Assembly (NCBI RefSeq): GCF_009857885.1
Contig: NZ_WWER01000001.1
Coordinates: forward strand, 372,001-436,000
Direction: 5' to 3'
Length of the DNA: 64,000 nt
From: Pusillimonas sp. TS35
Lineage (GTDB): Bacteria; Pseudomonadota; Gammaproteobacteria; Burkholderiales; Burkholderiaceae_B
The position numbers and the translations under genes were made by a program. The notes under the pieces are model-generated. The model did not search any database. It saw only the letters and a list, made by a program, of their open reading frames with translations, and was not told where the DNA came from. Positions within the stretch are counted from its first letter, which is position 1; each line of letters begins with the position of its first letter. This document shows, one piece after another, positions 1 through 7,745 of this stretch.

Positions 1-2
1 GC

Positions 3-119
3 GATGATGTCATCATTGTTCCGTCGCTGCAGGACGAAGCCGTGCTGAAGCAAAAATTCCCCAAAGGCTACACGGTAGTGCGCCCTTACCTGCGCATCAC
101 GCCGCAGCCCGATAAATAA
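3..119 (+). CDS. C-terminal fragment of an unidentified protein (cut by window start)
   Basis: An open frame enters from the left edge and ends at TAA 117-119, giving 38 residues that finish LRITPQPDK. It is followed within 50 bases by a hairpin terminator, which supports this being the real end of a gene. I do not recognise the family: the fragment has no motif I can name. It does not look like the C-terminus of TrmD, which commonly sits upstream of rplS. Function unknown. Confidence 0.6.
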   Translation, partial: DDVIIVPSLQDEAVLKQKFPKGYTVVRPYLRITPQPDK

Positions 120-168
120 TAGGGGGCGCCGGCAGGTTACCGCCGGTGCACGTGCTTGCGAAATAAGC

Positions 169-199
169 AAAAGGGCCGGCCTTGTTCTGGTCCTTTTTT
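169..199 (+). terminator. Intrinsic terminator after the first gene
   Basis: The arm AAAAGGGCC pairs with GGTCCTTTTTT with one weak pair, and the second arm runs into six T residues. It lies 50 bases after the stop codon of the leftmost gene. Confidence 0.6.
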
Positions 200-640
200 G
201 TTGGCTGCCGACCCGGCGGCGCCTGAAGTAGGGCTCCCACAGCATCACCCGCGAGCGGCCACGTAAGAGGTAGGCTGTCCGGCCCCCCAGCAGCATTCCA
301 TGCGCGGTGGCCGATGCTCCGTTGAGTCCCTCCACCCCAGCGCCTCCAGTGTTGCATCACTGACGGCGCGAGCCAACTATACAAGTTCCGTTGGCCCGCA
401 GGGGCAAAAGGGCGAGTTCGCACACGCCGCTGAAAGCGCGTGAATTTGACGGGAACCCCGAAGGGGAGAGCGATCGAAGCGACCAGCCTGCCCCGCCACG
501 ACGCGCCCCGGCCAAAGAGCCCAGATCTTCCGCCAGCAAAACAACCCCCGCCTAAAAACCCCCAGATCGCCGCACGTACAACCCCCCGGTGAGCAGCCCA
601 ATACCCCCAGGCACAACTCCACCCCCAAACAACACACAAA
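200..640. other. Noncoding stretch with C-tract array; no gene recognised
   Basis: About 440 bases lie between the first terminator and the SOS-type promoter. Open frames exist on both strands, but they have no recognisable homology and no ribosome binding site, and one of them crosses the terminator. The right-hand part is C-rich and G-poor on the plus strand, with runs of three to six C at 545, 559, 582, 597, 604 and 622. The plus-strand RNA would be rut-like, and the minus strand would carry six G-tracts. Confidence 0.5.
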
Positions 641-646
641 AAAAGC

Positions 647-694
647 TTGCAAATAAAACTGATGTTTTATACAGTACTGTATATAGAGTCAGTA
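647..694 (+). promoter_or_regulatory. LexA-type SOS box over a candidate promoter
   Basis: The 20-mer TACTGTATATAGAGTCAGTA at 675-694 follows the LexA consensus for gamma- and betaproteobacteria (CTG-N10-CAG) and is identical to the ideal E. coli box except in four central-right bases. A candidate -35 TTGCAA (647-652) and a -10-like TACAGT (670-675, spacing 17) place the box across the -10 and start region, as in repressed SOS promoters. The box ends 28 bases before the ATG at 723. The operator call is strong; the promoter hexamers are tentative. Confidence 0.75.
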
Positions 695-722
695 TCCATA
701 TAACCAGCAAACGAGGCAAGCC

Positions 723-902
723 ATGCAAAACTCCACCTTTCCCCGTCGTCCCGCAGCAAAATGGCCATTTCCCGCCCGCCGCGCGCCAGCCCGGCAAAGC
801 AAATTGTCGCGGGGCGCCATGCTGGTCGACGTTTGCCTGGTGCTTGCCTGGGGCGCTACCATCCCAGGCATGATGTGGCTGGGCGTCGCCGGCGGGTTCT
901 GA
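723..902 (+). CDS. Small single-pass membrane protein, putative SOS-induced
   Basis: An open frame of 59 codons starts at ATG 723, six bases after GAGG (713-716), and stops at TGA 900-902. The N-terminal half is basic and proline-rich, with Arg or Lys at about ten of the first 35 positions. The C-terminal half, about residues 33-57, is hydrophobic with several Gly and Met residues and reads as one membrane span. The LexA-type box just upstream predicts induction by DNA damage. Size, topology and control resemble SOS-induced small membrane proteins such as SidA, DivS or TisB, but I see no sequence identity with them, so the role is inferred. It could be a division inhibitor or a membrane-depolarising peptide. 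It is too short for a usual 60-residue ORF cut-off. Confidence 0.6.
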   Translation: MQNSTFPRRPAAKWPFPARRAPARQSKLSRGAMLVDVCLVLAWGATIPGMMWLGVAGGF

Positions 903-1155
903 ATTGCTCGCTCCGCTGTCTCGGCCAGCCCTTCGGAGCGTCATCGGCATAAGCGCCGCTGCAAAAAAGCGCCGCTGCTATGACTGCCACGCCAAAAACA
1001 CGCCCTAACAACGTGTGGGGCAAGCGGCTTTTCTAGATGCCCAATTGCTTGTACAATAGCAGGCTTTGCTAACTCATCCTCTGACGGCTTGCGTTGCGCG
1101 TTTGGCGCTCCTTCAATAAAAAAGCCTGCTCAAGATGAACTCTGGAGTCACTACC

Positions 1156-1536
1156 GTGAATCTGCTCGAAACCCTCGAACAAGAGGAAATCGCCCGTCTG
1201 ACCGAAGGCAAAACCATGCCCGAATTCGCGCCCGGCGATACCGTCATCGTCAATGTGAACGTGGTCGAAGGCACCCGCAAGCGCGTACAGGCCTACGAAG
1301 GCGTCGTCATTGCCAAGCGCAACCGTGGCCTGAACTCTGCCTTCATCGTGCGCAAAATCTCGTCCGGCGAAGCCGTCGAGCGTACGTTCCAGCTTTACTC
1401 ACCGCAAATCGCCAGCGTCGAAGTCAAGCGTCGTGGTGACGTTCGCCGTGCTAAACTGTATTATCTGCGTAGCCGCTCGGGTAAAGCCGCACGCATCAAG
1501 GAAAAGCTCGTCCGCAAGGCGGACAAGGCTGCATAA
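1156..1536 (+). CDS. rplS: 50S ribosomal protein L19
   Basis: L19 sits at the 30S-50S interface and is part of the large subunit. The 126-residue product has the family core from PGDTV through [17 protein letters not shown] to the basic C-terminus KAARIKEKL, and full family length. I place the start at GTG 1156 because GGAG (1144-1147) sits eight bases upstream and the protein then opens [11 protein letters not shown] as other L19 proteins do. An in-frame ATG at 1135 would add seven unconserved residues. In most proteobacteria rplS closes the rpsP-rimM-trmD-rplS operon; here the upstream kilobase holds other material, so it probably has its own promoter (TACAAT at 1052-1057 is a possible -10). 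Confidence 0.96.
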   Translation: MNLLETLEQEEIARLTEGKTMPEFAPGDTVIVNVNVVEGTRKRVQAYEGVVIAKRNRGLNSAFIVRKISSGEAVERTFQLYSPQIASVEVKRRGDVRRAKLYYLRSRSGKAARIKEKLVRKADKAA

Positions 1537-1561
1537 CACACAGCATCCTTGCGCAAACGGC

Positions 1562-1594
1562 AAAGGCACCCCGGCGGGTGCCTTTGTTGTTTTA
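1562..1594 (+). terminator. Intrinsic terminator of rplS
   Basis: AAAGGCACCC (1562-1571) and GGGTGCCTTT (1576-1585) form a perfect 10-bp stem with a CGGC loop, followed by GTTGTTTTA. It sits 25 bases after the rplS stop. Confidence 0.88.
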
Positions 1595-1602
1595 CGGACC
1601 AC

Positions 1603-2355
1603 ATGTCGGAAAGCTTACTTACATTTCGGTCTCCCCTACCAGTGGCGCCAAGCTTCGACCCCCGGCGTCAGCCTGTCGTTCCGGCGGCCAATCTGCCGCC
1701 CTTGCTGCAGGGCAGCATAGAGCTCGATTTCATTCGCTCCGCCTTTGGGGCCGCCATCGACTGGCAGGTCGAGCCCATCTTCACTCGCTCATTCAATATC
1801 GATCGCCTCAAGCTCGATGGGGTGCGCCAGGCCGCTGTGTTTTTTCCACTGGTGCAACGCCCGTCAGGGCTGCATGTTTTGTTTACACGCCGCGCATCGC
1901 ATCTACACGATCACGCGGGCCAGATCAGTTTTCCAGGCGGGCGCATCGACCCTGCGGACCGCGACGAGATCGCTGCCGCGCTACGTGAAACCCAGGAAGA
2001 GATCGGCATCGGGCAAGAATTCATACAATTGATCGGTACACAGCCTGGGTTTCTGACATCTACCCGTTTCACCATGAAGCCAGTGATCGGCCTCGTGTTA
2101 CCCGGCTTCACGCTCACCCCGAATGCAGCCGAGGTGGCCGAAGTCTTCGAGGTGCCGCTGGCGGTGCTTATGGATACCCGCTTGCACCGCCTGCACCGGG
2201 CCAACCTGCCTGATGGCGGCCATCGCCTGTATTTTTCCATCACCTGGCAGTCGTATTTCATCTGGGGGGCAACAGCCGCCCTGATCCGAAATTTTTATCA
2301 CTACCTGGCGGCCGCGCAACTTGCCATGCCAGCCGGTACGCGGCAGGCCAGATAG
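1603..2355 (+). CDS. CoA pyrophosphatase, Nudix family (NudL type)
   Basis: Nudix hydrolase expected to split CoA or related nucleotide pyrophosphates in the cytoplasm. The 250-residue protein carries the UPF0035 signature HAGQISFPGG at about residues 104-113, which separates CoA pyrophosphatases from other Nudix enzymes. This runs directly into the Nudix box GGRIDPADRDEI...RETQEEIG (112-135), with the catalytic glutamates present. I start at ATG 1603 because longer versions of the frame would read through the rplS terminator. It ends 11 bases before the convergent rsgA gene, so the two genes face each other without a clear shared terminator. Confidence 0.88.
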   Translation: MSESLLTFRSPLPVAPSFDPRRQPVVPAANLPPLLQGSIELDFIRSAFGAAIDWQVEPIFTRSFNIDRLKLDGVRQAAVFFPLVQRPSGLHVLFTRRASHLHDHAGQISFPGGRIDPADRDEIAAALRETQEEIGIGQEFIQLIGTQPGFLTSTRFTMKPVIGLVLPGFTLTPNAAEVAEVFEVPLAVLMDTRLHRLHRANLPDGGHRLYFSITWQSYFIWGATAALIRNFYHYLAAAQLAMPAGTRQAR

Positions 2356-2366
2356 CCGCAACAGCC

Positions 2367-3311
2367 TCAATAGCGCTGCTGGGTTTCGTTTTCTTCCAGA
2401 ATCCGCTGGTACAGCGCATGCCGTTCGGGCTTGATGCGGCCGCTGGCAAGCGCTGCCAGCACGCCGCAGCCCGGCTCATGGCGGTGCGTGCAGTTGTAAA
2501 AACGGCAATGCTCGGCGGGTTCCGTAAACTCGGGAAACCCATGTTCGATCTCGGCGGGCGTCAGGTGATTCAGGCCAAAAGCCTGAAAACCGGGTGAGTC
2601 GATAATATCGCCTACGCCGTCTGGCAGGTGATACAACCGTGTGCTGGTGGTGGTGTGGCGGCCGGCGCCTAGCGCTTGGGAGTGTGCTTGCGTGCGCGCT
2701 TGCGCCTCGGGCACCAAGGCATTGAGCAGGGTAGACTTGCCCATCGCGCTCTGGCCTAGCAGCAGACTGCACCGCCCCTGCAGCCGAGGCAGCAACTGTG
2801 TAGCGACGTCGTCGGGAGACAGTGCGCTCAGGGCAATGACAGGAACGCCGCCGTCGGCCAGATGCGTAAGCCTCCGCTGCGCATCCGGCAGGCTGGCAGC
2901 GAGATCCGCCTTGTTCAGGACGATGAGCGCATCCAGATCAATTGCCCGCGCCGCGACCAGAGCCCGCCCCAGCAAGTCGTCGGAAAATGCCGGCTCGGGA
3001 GCCACAACAATCAGCAATTGATCAACATTGGCGGCAAACTGCTTGGTACGCATTTCATCTGAGCGGTACAGCAGGTTGCGGCGCTCGTGTACGCGCTGGA
3101 TCACACCTTCATCCAGACCTTGCGGCAGGATCTCAACGCGATCGCCTACCGCCGCATCTGACTTTTTACCGCGTGGATAGCACATGCGCAGCGAACCATC
3201 AGGCAGTTCAACGGTAAAGTGCCGGCCATGCGCCGCAATAACCAGACCGTGCGCGGCTTCAGCGGTGTGCGCGCCGCCACGCTTGTTGAGCGTGCTGGGC
3301 GCTTTAGCCAT
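2367..3311 (-). CDS. rsgA: Ribosome small-subunit-dependent GTPase A
   Basis: Circularly permuted GTPase that helps the 30S subunit mature by acting near the decoding centre. The 314-residue product shows an N-terminal OB-fold region (about 20-80) and then the permuted motif order: G4 NKAD at 133-136, G1 GQSAMGKST at 186-194 and G3 DSPG at 238-241. A C-terminal zinc knuckle follows with C269, C274, H276 and C282. Length and all key residues match the family. Its start overlaps the end of the upstream protease gene by eight bases, so the two are probably cotranscribed. orn lies just upstream on the other strand, a common pairing in betaproteobacteria. Confidence 0.95.
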   Translation of the reverse strand: MAKAPSTLNKRGGAHTAEAAHGLVIAAHGRHFTVELPDGSLRMCYPRGKKSDAAVGDRVEILPQGLDEGVIQRVHERRNLLYRSDEMRTKQFAANVDQLLIVVAPEPAFSDDLLGRALVAARAIDLDALIVLNKADLAASLPDAQRRLTHLADGGVPVIALSALSPDDVATQLLPRLQGRCSLLLGQSAMGKSTLLNALVPEAQARTQAHSQALGAGRHTTTSTRLYHLPDGVGDIIDSPGFQAFGLNHLTPAEIEHGFPEFTEPAEHCRFYNCTHRHEPGCGVLAALASGRIKPERHALYQRILEENETQQRY

Positions 3312-4548
3312 GTTTCAGGCGCCGTATGCGCAGCACCGCGGGGGGGTGGCTGTCGTAGAACGCCGAATGCATGGGGTCGGGCGTCAGGGTGGCCGCGTTG
3401 TCGTCATACAGTTTGACCAGCGCCGATATCAACCTTTCGGGTGGGCACCGTGCGGCGGCGTAGCGGTCGGCCTGGAATTCGTCACGCCGCGATAGCCAAC
3501 TGGCCAGGGGCGTAACCCAGAACGTGAATACAGGTGTGGCGAGGAACATCAGGATTAACGCCAGCGCGTCGTTGGAACGGCCAAGTTGGGGCACTACGCC
3601 CAGCCCGGTATAAAACCAGGTCTGTTGCGATACCCAGCCCAACACCAGAAAAAACATAAGGGCGGCTCCAAAACTGATCAACATGCGCTTAATGATATGG
3701 TGGTGGCTGAAGTGCCCCAGCTCATGCGCCAGGACAGCTTCGATTTCATCGACATCCAGGCGCGACAGCAGCGTGTCGAAGAAGACGATGCGGCGTGAAC
3801 GGCCGAAGCCGGTGAAATACGCATTGCCATGCGCCGAGCGTCGGGAGCCGTCCATGACGAACAGGCCGGTGAGGGCGAATCCGCACCGCTGCGCCAGCGC
3901 CTGGATGCGCGCCGAGATTTCGGCGTCTTTGAGCGGTGTGAAGGTATTGAACAGCGGGGCGATAAAGGTAGGAAACAGCCAGATCAGCAGGATATTGAAC
4001 ACCACCCACAGGCCCCAGGCCCACCATATCCAGCCCTGGCCCGTGTTGGCCATGACCCACAGCACGCCGGCCGCGAGGGGCGCGCCCAGCAGCAGGCTGA
4101 GCATCAGCGCCTTGGCGGTATCAACCATGAATAGGCGTGGCGTGACGCGGTTGAAACCATAGCGGGCCTCGATGCGAAACTTGCGCCACACCGCGAACGG
4201 CAGCCCCACTGTGCCGAGTATGGCAAGCACGCTGCCCAGCAGCGCGAGCTGACGCAGCAACTCGTGGTCAATCAGGCGAGCGAGCTGGACATCCAGGAAT
4301 TGCAGGCCGCCCAGCAGCGTAAGACCAACCAGCACAGCAGCCTCGATCACCCGTTCGAACATGTTGAAGCGGGTCTTGTCCACCGTGTAGTCTGCCGCAC
4401 GCTGATGGCTGTACAGGCGGATGCGGTCGGCGAACTCTTGTGGCACCTGGTCGCGATGGTGCAACACGTGCCGGATCTGGCGCGTGCCCAGCCAAAGCCG
4501 AAGCAAAACATCGGCCAACAGGAAGGTGGAAAACATCAAGGCGAACAT
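3304..4548 (-). CDS. M48 family zinc metalloprotease (Ste24-like)
   Basis: Integral membrane zinc protease of the Ste24/CAAX-prenyl-protease type. The 414-residue protein has hydrophobic helices near residues 1-20, 65-80, 100-120, 145-168 and 173-195. The catalytic HELGH follows at 275-279, then two further hydrophobic segments, and a downstream EFQAD motif that would supply the third zinc ligand. Bacterial members are thought to act in membrane-protein quality control; no CAAX substrate is implied here. Its 3' end overlaps rsgA by eight bases. The divergent orn gene starts 45 bases away, so both promoters must be compressed into or overlap the flanking coding regions. Confidence 0.9.
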   Translation of the reverse strand: MFALMFSTFLLADVLLRLWLGTRQIRHVLHHRDQVPQEFADRIRLYSHQRAADYTVDKTRFNMFERVIEAAVLVGLTLLGGLQFLDVQLARLIDHELLRQLALLGSVLAILGTVGLPFAVWRKFRIEARYGFNRVTPRLFMVDTAKALMLSLLLGAPLAAGVLWVMANTGQGWIWWAWGLWVVFNILLIWLFPTFIAPLFNTFTPLKDAEISARIQALAQRCGFALTGLFVMDGSRRSAHGNAYFTGFGRSRRIVFFDTLLSRLDVDEIEAVLAHELGHFSHHHIIKRMLISFGAALMFFLVLGWVSQQTWFYTGLGVVPQLGRSNDALALILMFLATPVFTFWVTPLASWLSRRDEFQADRYAAARCPPERLISALVKLYDDNAATLTPDPMHSAFYDSHPPAVLRIRRLKHG

Positions 4549-4593
4549 AGGTAGTGGCAGTATGCGAAAATCACTCTTTTAAGGAAGGATTAT

Positions 4594-5139
4594 ATGGCGG
4601 CGAATGACCAGCGTCTGGTGTGGCTCGATATGGAAATGACCGGGTTGGATCCCGAGAAAGAACGCATTATCGAAGTGGCGGTGGTGGTTACCGAGGCGGA
4701 TCTTTCTTTTGTCGCCGAAGGGCCGGTGCTGGTGGTTCACCAAAACGATGAATTGCTCAATGCCATGGATAAATGGAATCAGTCCACACATGGCAAGAGC
4801 GGGCTGATTGATAAGGTGCGCGCGTCTACGCTCACCGAAGCACAGGTTGAAGACCAACTGCTGGATTTCCTCTCGGCGCACGTGCCGGCCGGCAAGTCGC
4901 CGCTGTGTGGCAATACGGTGGGACAGGATCGCCGCTTCATGGTCAAGTATATGCCTCGGCTAGAGGCTTTCTTTCATTATCGCAATCTCGACGTCAGCAC
5001 ACTCAAAGAGCTGTCGCTGCGCTGGAAGCCCGAGGTCTACCGCAGTTTCGTCAAGCAGAGCCGCCACGAGGCCTTGTCGGACATCTATGAGTCTATCGAC
5101 GAACTCAAGCACTATCGCGAGCACTTCATCAAGCTATAG
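4594..5139 (+). CDS. orn: Oligoribonuclease
   Basis: 3'-5' exoribonuclease of the DEDDh family that degrades two- to five-nucleotide RNAs, including pGpG from cyclic-di-GMP breakdown. The 181-residue protein is the usual size. The catalytic residues are visible as D12 and E14 in [10 protein letters not shown]112 in GQDRRF, and H158 with D163 in HEALSD. A strong ribosome binding site, AAGGAAGG, precedes ATG 4594. It is divergent from the M48 protease gene and convergent with paaX, so it appears to be monocistronic. Confidence 0.96.
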   Translation: MAANDQRLVWLDMEMTGLDPEKERIIEVAVVVTEADLSFVAEGPVLVVHQNDELLNAMDKWNQSTHGKSGLIDKVRASTLTEAQVEDQLLDFLSAHVPAGKSPLCGNTVGQDRRFMVKYMPRLEAFFHYRNLDVSTLKELSLRWKPEVYRSFVKQSRHEALSDIYESIDELKHYREHFIKL

Positions 5140-5225
5140 CAAGCTTTTCGACGGGCTGCGGGCTTCAACAACCCGATCTGACTACAGCATCGCAATAGGG
5201 GCCCGGCCAATAGGAGCAGGGCGGC

Positions 5226-6320
5226 TCAATCCGCTGGCGCATCGGGCCGAGGCTGGCCGCCGGTAGACGCGATGCCGTCCAGCCGCCCGCCGAATCGCAT
5301 ACGTGCATGGGCCTGCAGCGGCCCGAAATGTTGCGCATCCTTGCCCAGCACCTGGGCCAGATGCACCTCGGCCTGATCGAATACCGCCCAGTAAAGCCGC
5401 CCACACAGTGCGCGTGCGGGCAGGCCGGGCCAATCGGCCGGCAGCATCTGCACGGGCAGTTGCGGGTCGTGCAGCACAATGCGGCGCCATTCATGCAGCG
5501 CCAGCGCGCGCACCGCAAAGGCATCCACAGGCTGCAAGCCGGGCGTTGCGGCGACCGCCATGGGGCCGAAGCGATCGATGAATGCCTGATATTGGCCGGA
5601 TACCCGATCGAGATCCCAGCATTGTGAAACCAGCTCACCCAGGCGCAGCCCTGTGACGCCACCGGGCCCGGGGGAGGTGGCCTGGGTGATGTGGCCGTCG
5701 CCTCGCGTTGTCGGGTTCGTGTCGGTGCCCGGGAGGTCGGTTTGGTTAGAGCCAGCGTCCGTGACGCCAAACGCGTTCAGATCGCGCGTGTCCAGGATTA
5801 GTGCATGATTCTCCAGCTTGAGCTGCCGAAGCACCTGTCGTGCGCGTCCCGCGTGACAGCGGGGTAGCGCGAATACCCCCGGCGCGATGGCGCCGAAGCC
5901 TGCCCAGATCAGTTGACGACGAAGTTCGCCGCGCCGGTCGAGGCTGCTATTGCCGAAACGGGGCAGCACGACCAGCGTCCATTGGCCATCCCAGCGTGCC
6001 TGCGTGCCGTCGTAAATACGTGCTGAGGCATCGCGAGTGAGTCCTTGTCCGCGCTCGCTCAAGCGATACAAGCTGCGCCGGCCATGGCGCTCGGAGGTCA
6101 ACAAACCTTGCGCAACCAGCCTGAAGACGCTGGTGCGCAGCAGCCTTTCATTGATGCCCAGCGGGGTGACAAGCTCGATCAGGCCGCTCAGCCACACTGC
6201 GCCGCCATGCGGTTCGATGGCGTCGCCGAGCAAGGTCATGCAGAGCGATTTGGCTCGCGGCGGATCGCGCTCGAGCGCCGCCTGGAGTAGCGCGTTGAGG
6301 GTGGGGCAGGCCTGCGTCAT
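5226..6320 (-). CDS. paaX: Phenylacetate operon transcriptional repressor PaaX
   Basis: Represses the phenylacetate operon and is released by phenylacetyl-CoA in the characterised E. coli system. The 364-residue protein has the N-terminal winged helix (about residues 40-110, including NERLLRTSVFRLVAQGLL) followed by the PaaX central and C-terminal domains. It is longer than the usual 300 or so residues, largely because of a low-complexity Gly/Thr/Asp/Pro-rich insert at about residues 184-220, between the central and C-terminal domains. The gene is divergent from paaA across a 104-bp gap that contains a probable operator. This arrangement supports local control of the paa genes and probable autoregulation. 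Confidence 0.9.
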   Translation of the reverse strand: MTQACPTLNALLQAALERDPPRAKSLCMTLLGDAIEPHGGAVWLSGLIELVTPLGINERLLRTSVFRLVAQGLLTSERHGRRSLYRLSERGQGLTRDASARIYDGTQARWDGQWTLVVLPRFGNSSLDRRGELRRQLIWAGFGAIAPGVFALPRCHAGRARQVLRQLKLENHALILDTRDLNAFGVTDAGSNQTDLPGTDTNPTTRGDGHITQATSPGPGGVTGLRLGELVSQCWDLDRVSGQYQAFIDRFGPMAVAATPGLQPVDAFAVRALALHEWRRIVLHDPQLPVQMLPADWPGLPARALCGRLYWAVFDQAEVHLAQVLGKDAQHFGPLQAHARMRFGGRLDGIASTGGQPRPDAPAD

Positions 6321-6351
6321 GGGTTCGGCACCAACAGAAGGGGAAGCCTAA

Positions 6352-6398
6352 TTTGATACTAAAACTTCGTTGACAGCAATATTTTTGTATTAAATAAT
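6352..6398 (+). promoter_or_regulatory. paaA promoter with probable PaaX operator
   Basis: A -35 TTGACA (6370-6375) and -10 AATAAT (6393-6398) are spaced by 17 bases. Flanking the -35 is an imperfect inverted repeat: TTTGATACTAAAA (6352-6364) and TTTTTGTATTAAA (6382-6394), matching at 11 of 13 positions. The position, covering the promoter core between divergent paaX and paaA, is what a PaaX operator would need. The assignment to PaaX is inferred. Confidence 0.65.
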
Positions 6399-6424
6399 GA
6401 GGCATAAAGAGAACGGAGACAAGC

Positions 6425-7414
6425 ATGTATGCCCAACTTGTAGAGACTGGCGCCAAGCAGGTGCGCGGGCTCGAGCAAATGAGCGGGGCCGAGCGCGCGT
6501 TTCAGCAGCGCATCGACGACGGCGTGCGCATCGAACCCAAAGACTGGATGCCCGAGGCTTATCGCAAGACGCTCGTGCGTCAGATATCCCAGCATGCACA
6601 CTCCGAGATCGTCGGCATGCTGCCCGAAGGCAATTGGATCACTCGCGCGCCCACCCTCAAGCGCAAGGCCATCCTGATGGCCAAGGTGCAGGACGAGGCT
6701 GGGCATGGCCTGTATTTGTACAGTGCGGCTGAAACCCTGGGTGTATCGCGCGACGAACTCATCGCCGAGCTGCATGCCGGCAAGGCCAAGTATTCCAGCA
6801 TCTTCAACTATCCGACACTCAGCTGGGCCGATATAGGCATGATCGGCTGGCTGGTGGACGGCTCGGCCATCATCAACCAGATACCGTTGTGCCGATGTTC
6901 TTTTGGCCCGTATGCGCGGGCCATGGTGCGGGTTTGCAAAGAAGAATCCTTCCATCAGCGCCAGGGTTATGACTTGCTCCTGCAGATGTGTCTGCATGGC
7001 ACGCCCGAGCAGAAGGCAATGTGCCAGGATGCGCTCAACCGGTGGTGGTGGCCGGCCTTGATGATGTTCGGCCCCCCCGATGCGGATTCGGTCAATAGCG
7101 CCCAATCCATGCAATGGCGCATCAAATTGTTTTCCAATGATGAGCTGCGTCAGAAAATGGTGGACCAGACCGTCCCGCAGGCTGAGTACCTGGGGCTGAC
7201 GCTGCCCGATCCGGACTTGCGCTGGAACGAGGCGCGCGGGCATTACGATTTTGGCGCCATCGATTGGGACGAGTTTCACGCGGTGCTCAAGGGCAATGGC
7301 CCTTGCAACCGCGAACGCCTGCAGGCACGGGTGGATGCCCACGAAGCGGGCGCCTGGGTGCGCGAAGCCTTCAACGCCCACGCCGAGAAACGGCAGGCGC
7401 GCCAGGTGGCATAG
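6425..7414 (+). CDS. paaA: 1,2-phenylacetyl-CoA epoxidase, catalytic subunit
   Basis: Di-iron monooxygenase subunit that epoxidises the aromatic ring of phenylacetyl-CoA as part of the PaaABCE complex. The 329-residue product is the family length and carries carboxylate/histidine iron-ligand motifs such as QDEAGH (about residues 89-94) and [10 protein letters not shown] (about 172-181). It is the first gene of the operon and starts at ATG 6425 after ACGGAGAC. The sequence is close to PaaA throughout, including the [14 protein letters not shown] segment. Confidence 0.96.
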   Translation: MYAQLVETGAKQVRGLEQMSGAERAFQQRIDDGVRIEPKDWMPEAYRKTLVRQISQHAHSEIVGMLPEGNWITRAPTLKRKAILMAKVQDEAGHGLYLYSAAETLGVSRDELIAELHAGKAKYSSIFNYPTLSWADIGMIGWLVDGSAIINQIPLCRCSFGPYARAMVRVCKEESFHQRQGYDLLLQMCLHGTPEQKAMCQDALNRWWWPALMMFGPPDADSVNSAQSMQWRIKLFSNDELRQKMVDQTVPQAEYLGLTLPDPDLRWNEARGHYDFGAIDWDEFHAVLKGNGPCNRERLQARVDAHEAGAWVREAFNAHAEKRQARQVA

Positions 7415-7447
7415 CCAGTTACACCGCACAGCAATCGGGGAGCAGCA

Positions 7448-7735
7448 ATGAACAGCAAAGAATGGCCTCTGTGGGAGGTCTTTATCCGCAGTCAGCACGG
7501 CCTGGCGCATAAACATGTGGGCAGCTTGCACGCCAGCGACGCCGAGATGGCCATCAACAACGCACGCGATGTCTACACCCGGCGCAACGAGGGTGTCAGT
7601 ATCTGGGTGGTGAAATCGGCCGATATCGCCGCCAGCAGCCCAGGTGACCGTGAAGCATTGTTCGATGCGGCGCGCAGCAAGGTGTACCGGCATCCCACGT
7701 TTTATCCCATGCCGGAAGAAGTCAAGCACATATAA
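7448..7735 (+). CDS. paaB: 1,2-phenylacetyl-CoA epoxidase subunit PaaB
   Basis: Small structural subunit of the phenylacetyl-CoA epoxygenase that bridges PaaAC heterodimers. The 95-residue protein begins NSKEWPLWEVFIRSQHGLAH, a typical PaaB opening, and contains the family stretch around ARDVYTRRNEGVSIWVV. It is the usual length. The gene lies 33 bases after paaA, preceded by GGGGAGC, and its stop overlaps the ribosome binding site of paaC, consistent with one transcript. Confidence 0.95.
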   Translation: MNSKEWPLWEVFIRSQHGLAHKHVGSLHASDAEMAINNARDVYTRRNEGVSIWVVKSADIAASSPGDREALFDAARSKVYRHPTFYPMPEEVKHI

Positions 7736-7745
7736 GGAGGCGTCC

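Noticed and set aside
97-639. 180-residue minus-strand open frame in the first intergenic region
   Set aside because: It crosses a clear terminator and lacks a ribosome binding site, and its composition is that of a translated C-rich noncoding strand. No family was recognised.
951-978. Two copies of AAGCGCCGCTGC
   Set aside because: Only a short direct repeat in a GC-rich gap, with no sign of an insertion or CRISPR unit.
6359-7729. 456-residue minus-strand frame opposite paaA and paaB
   Set aside because: It is the mirror of conserved paa genes in a GC-rich genome and has no start signal.
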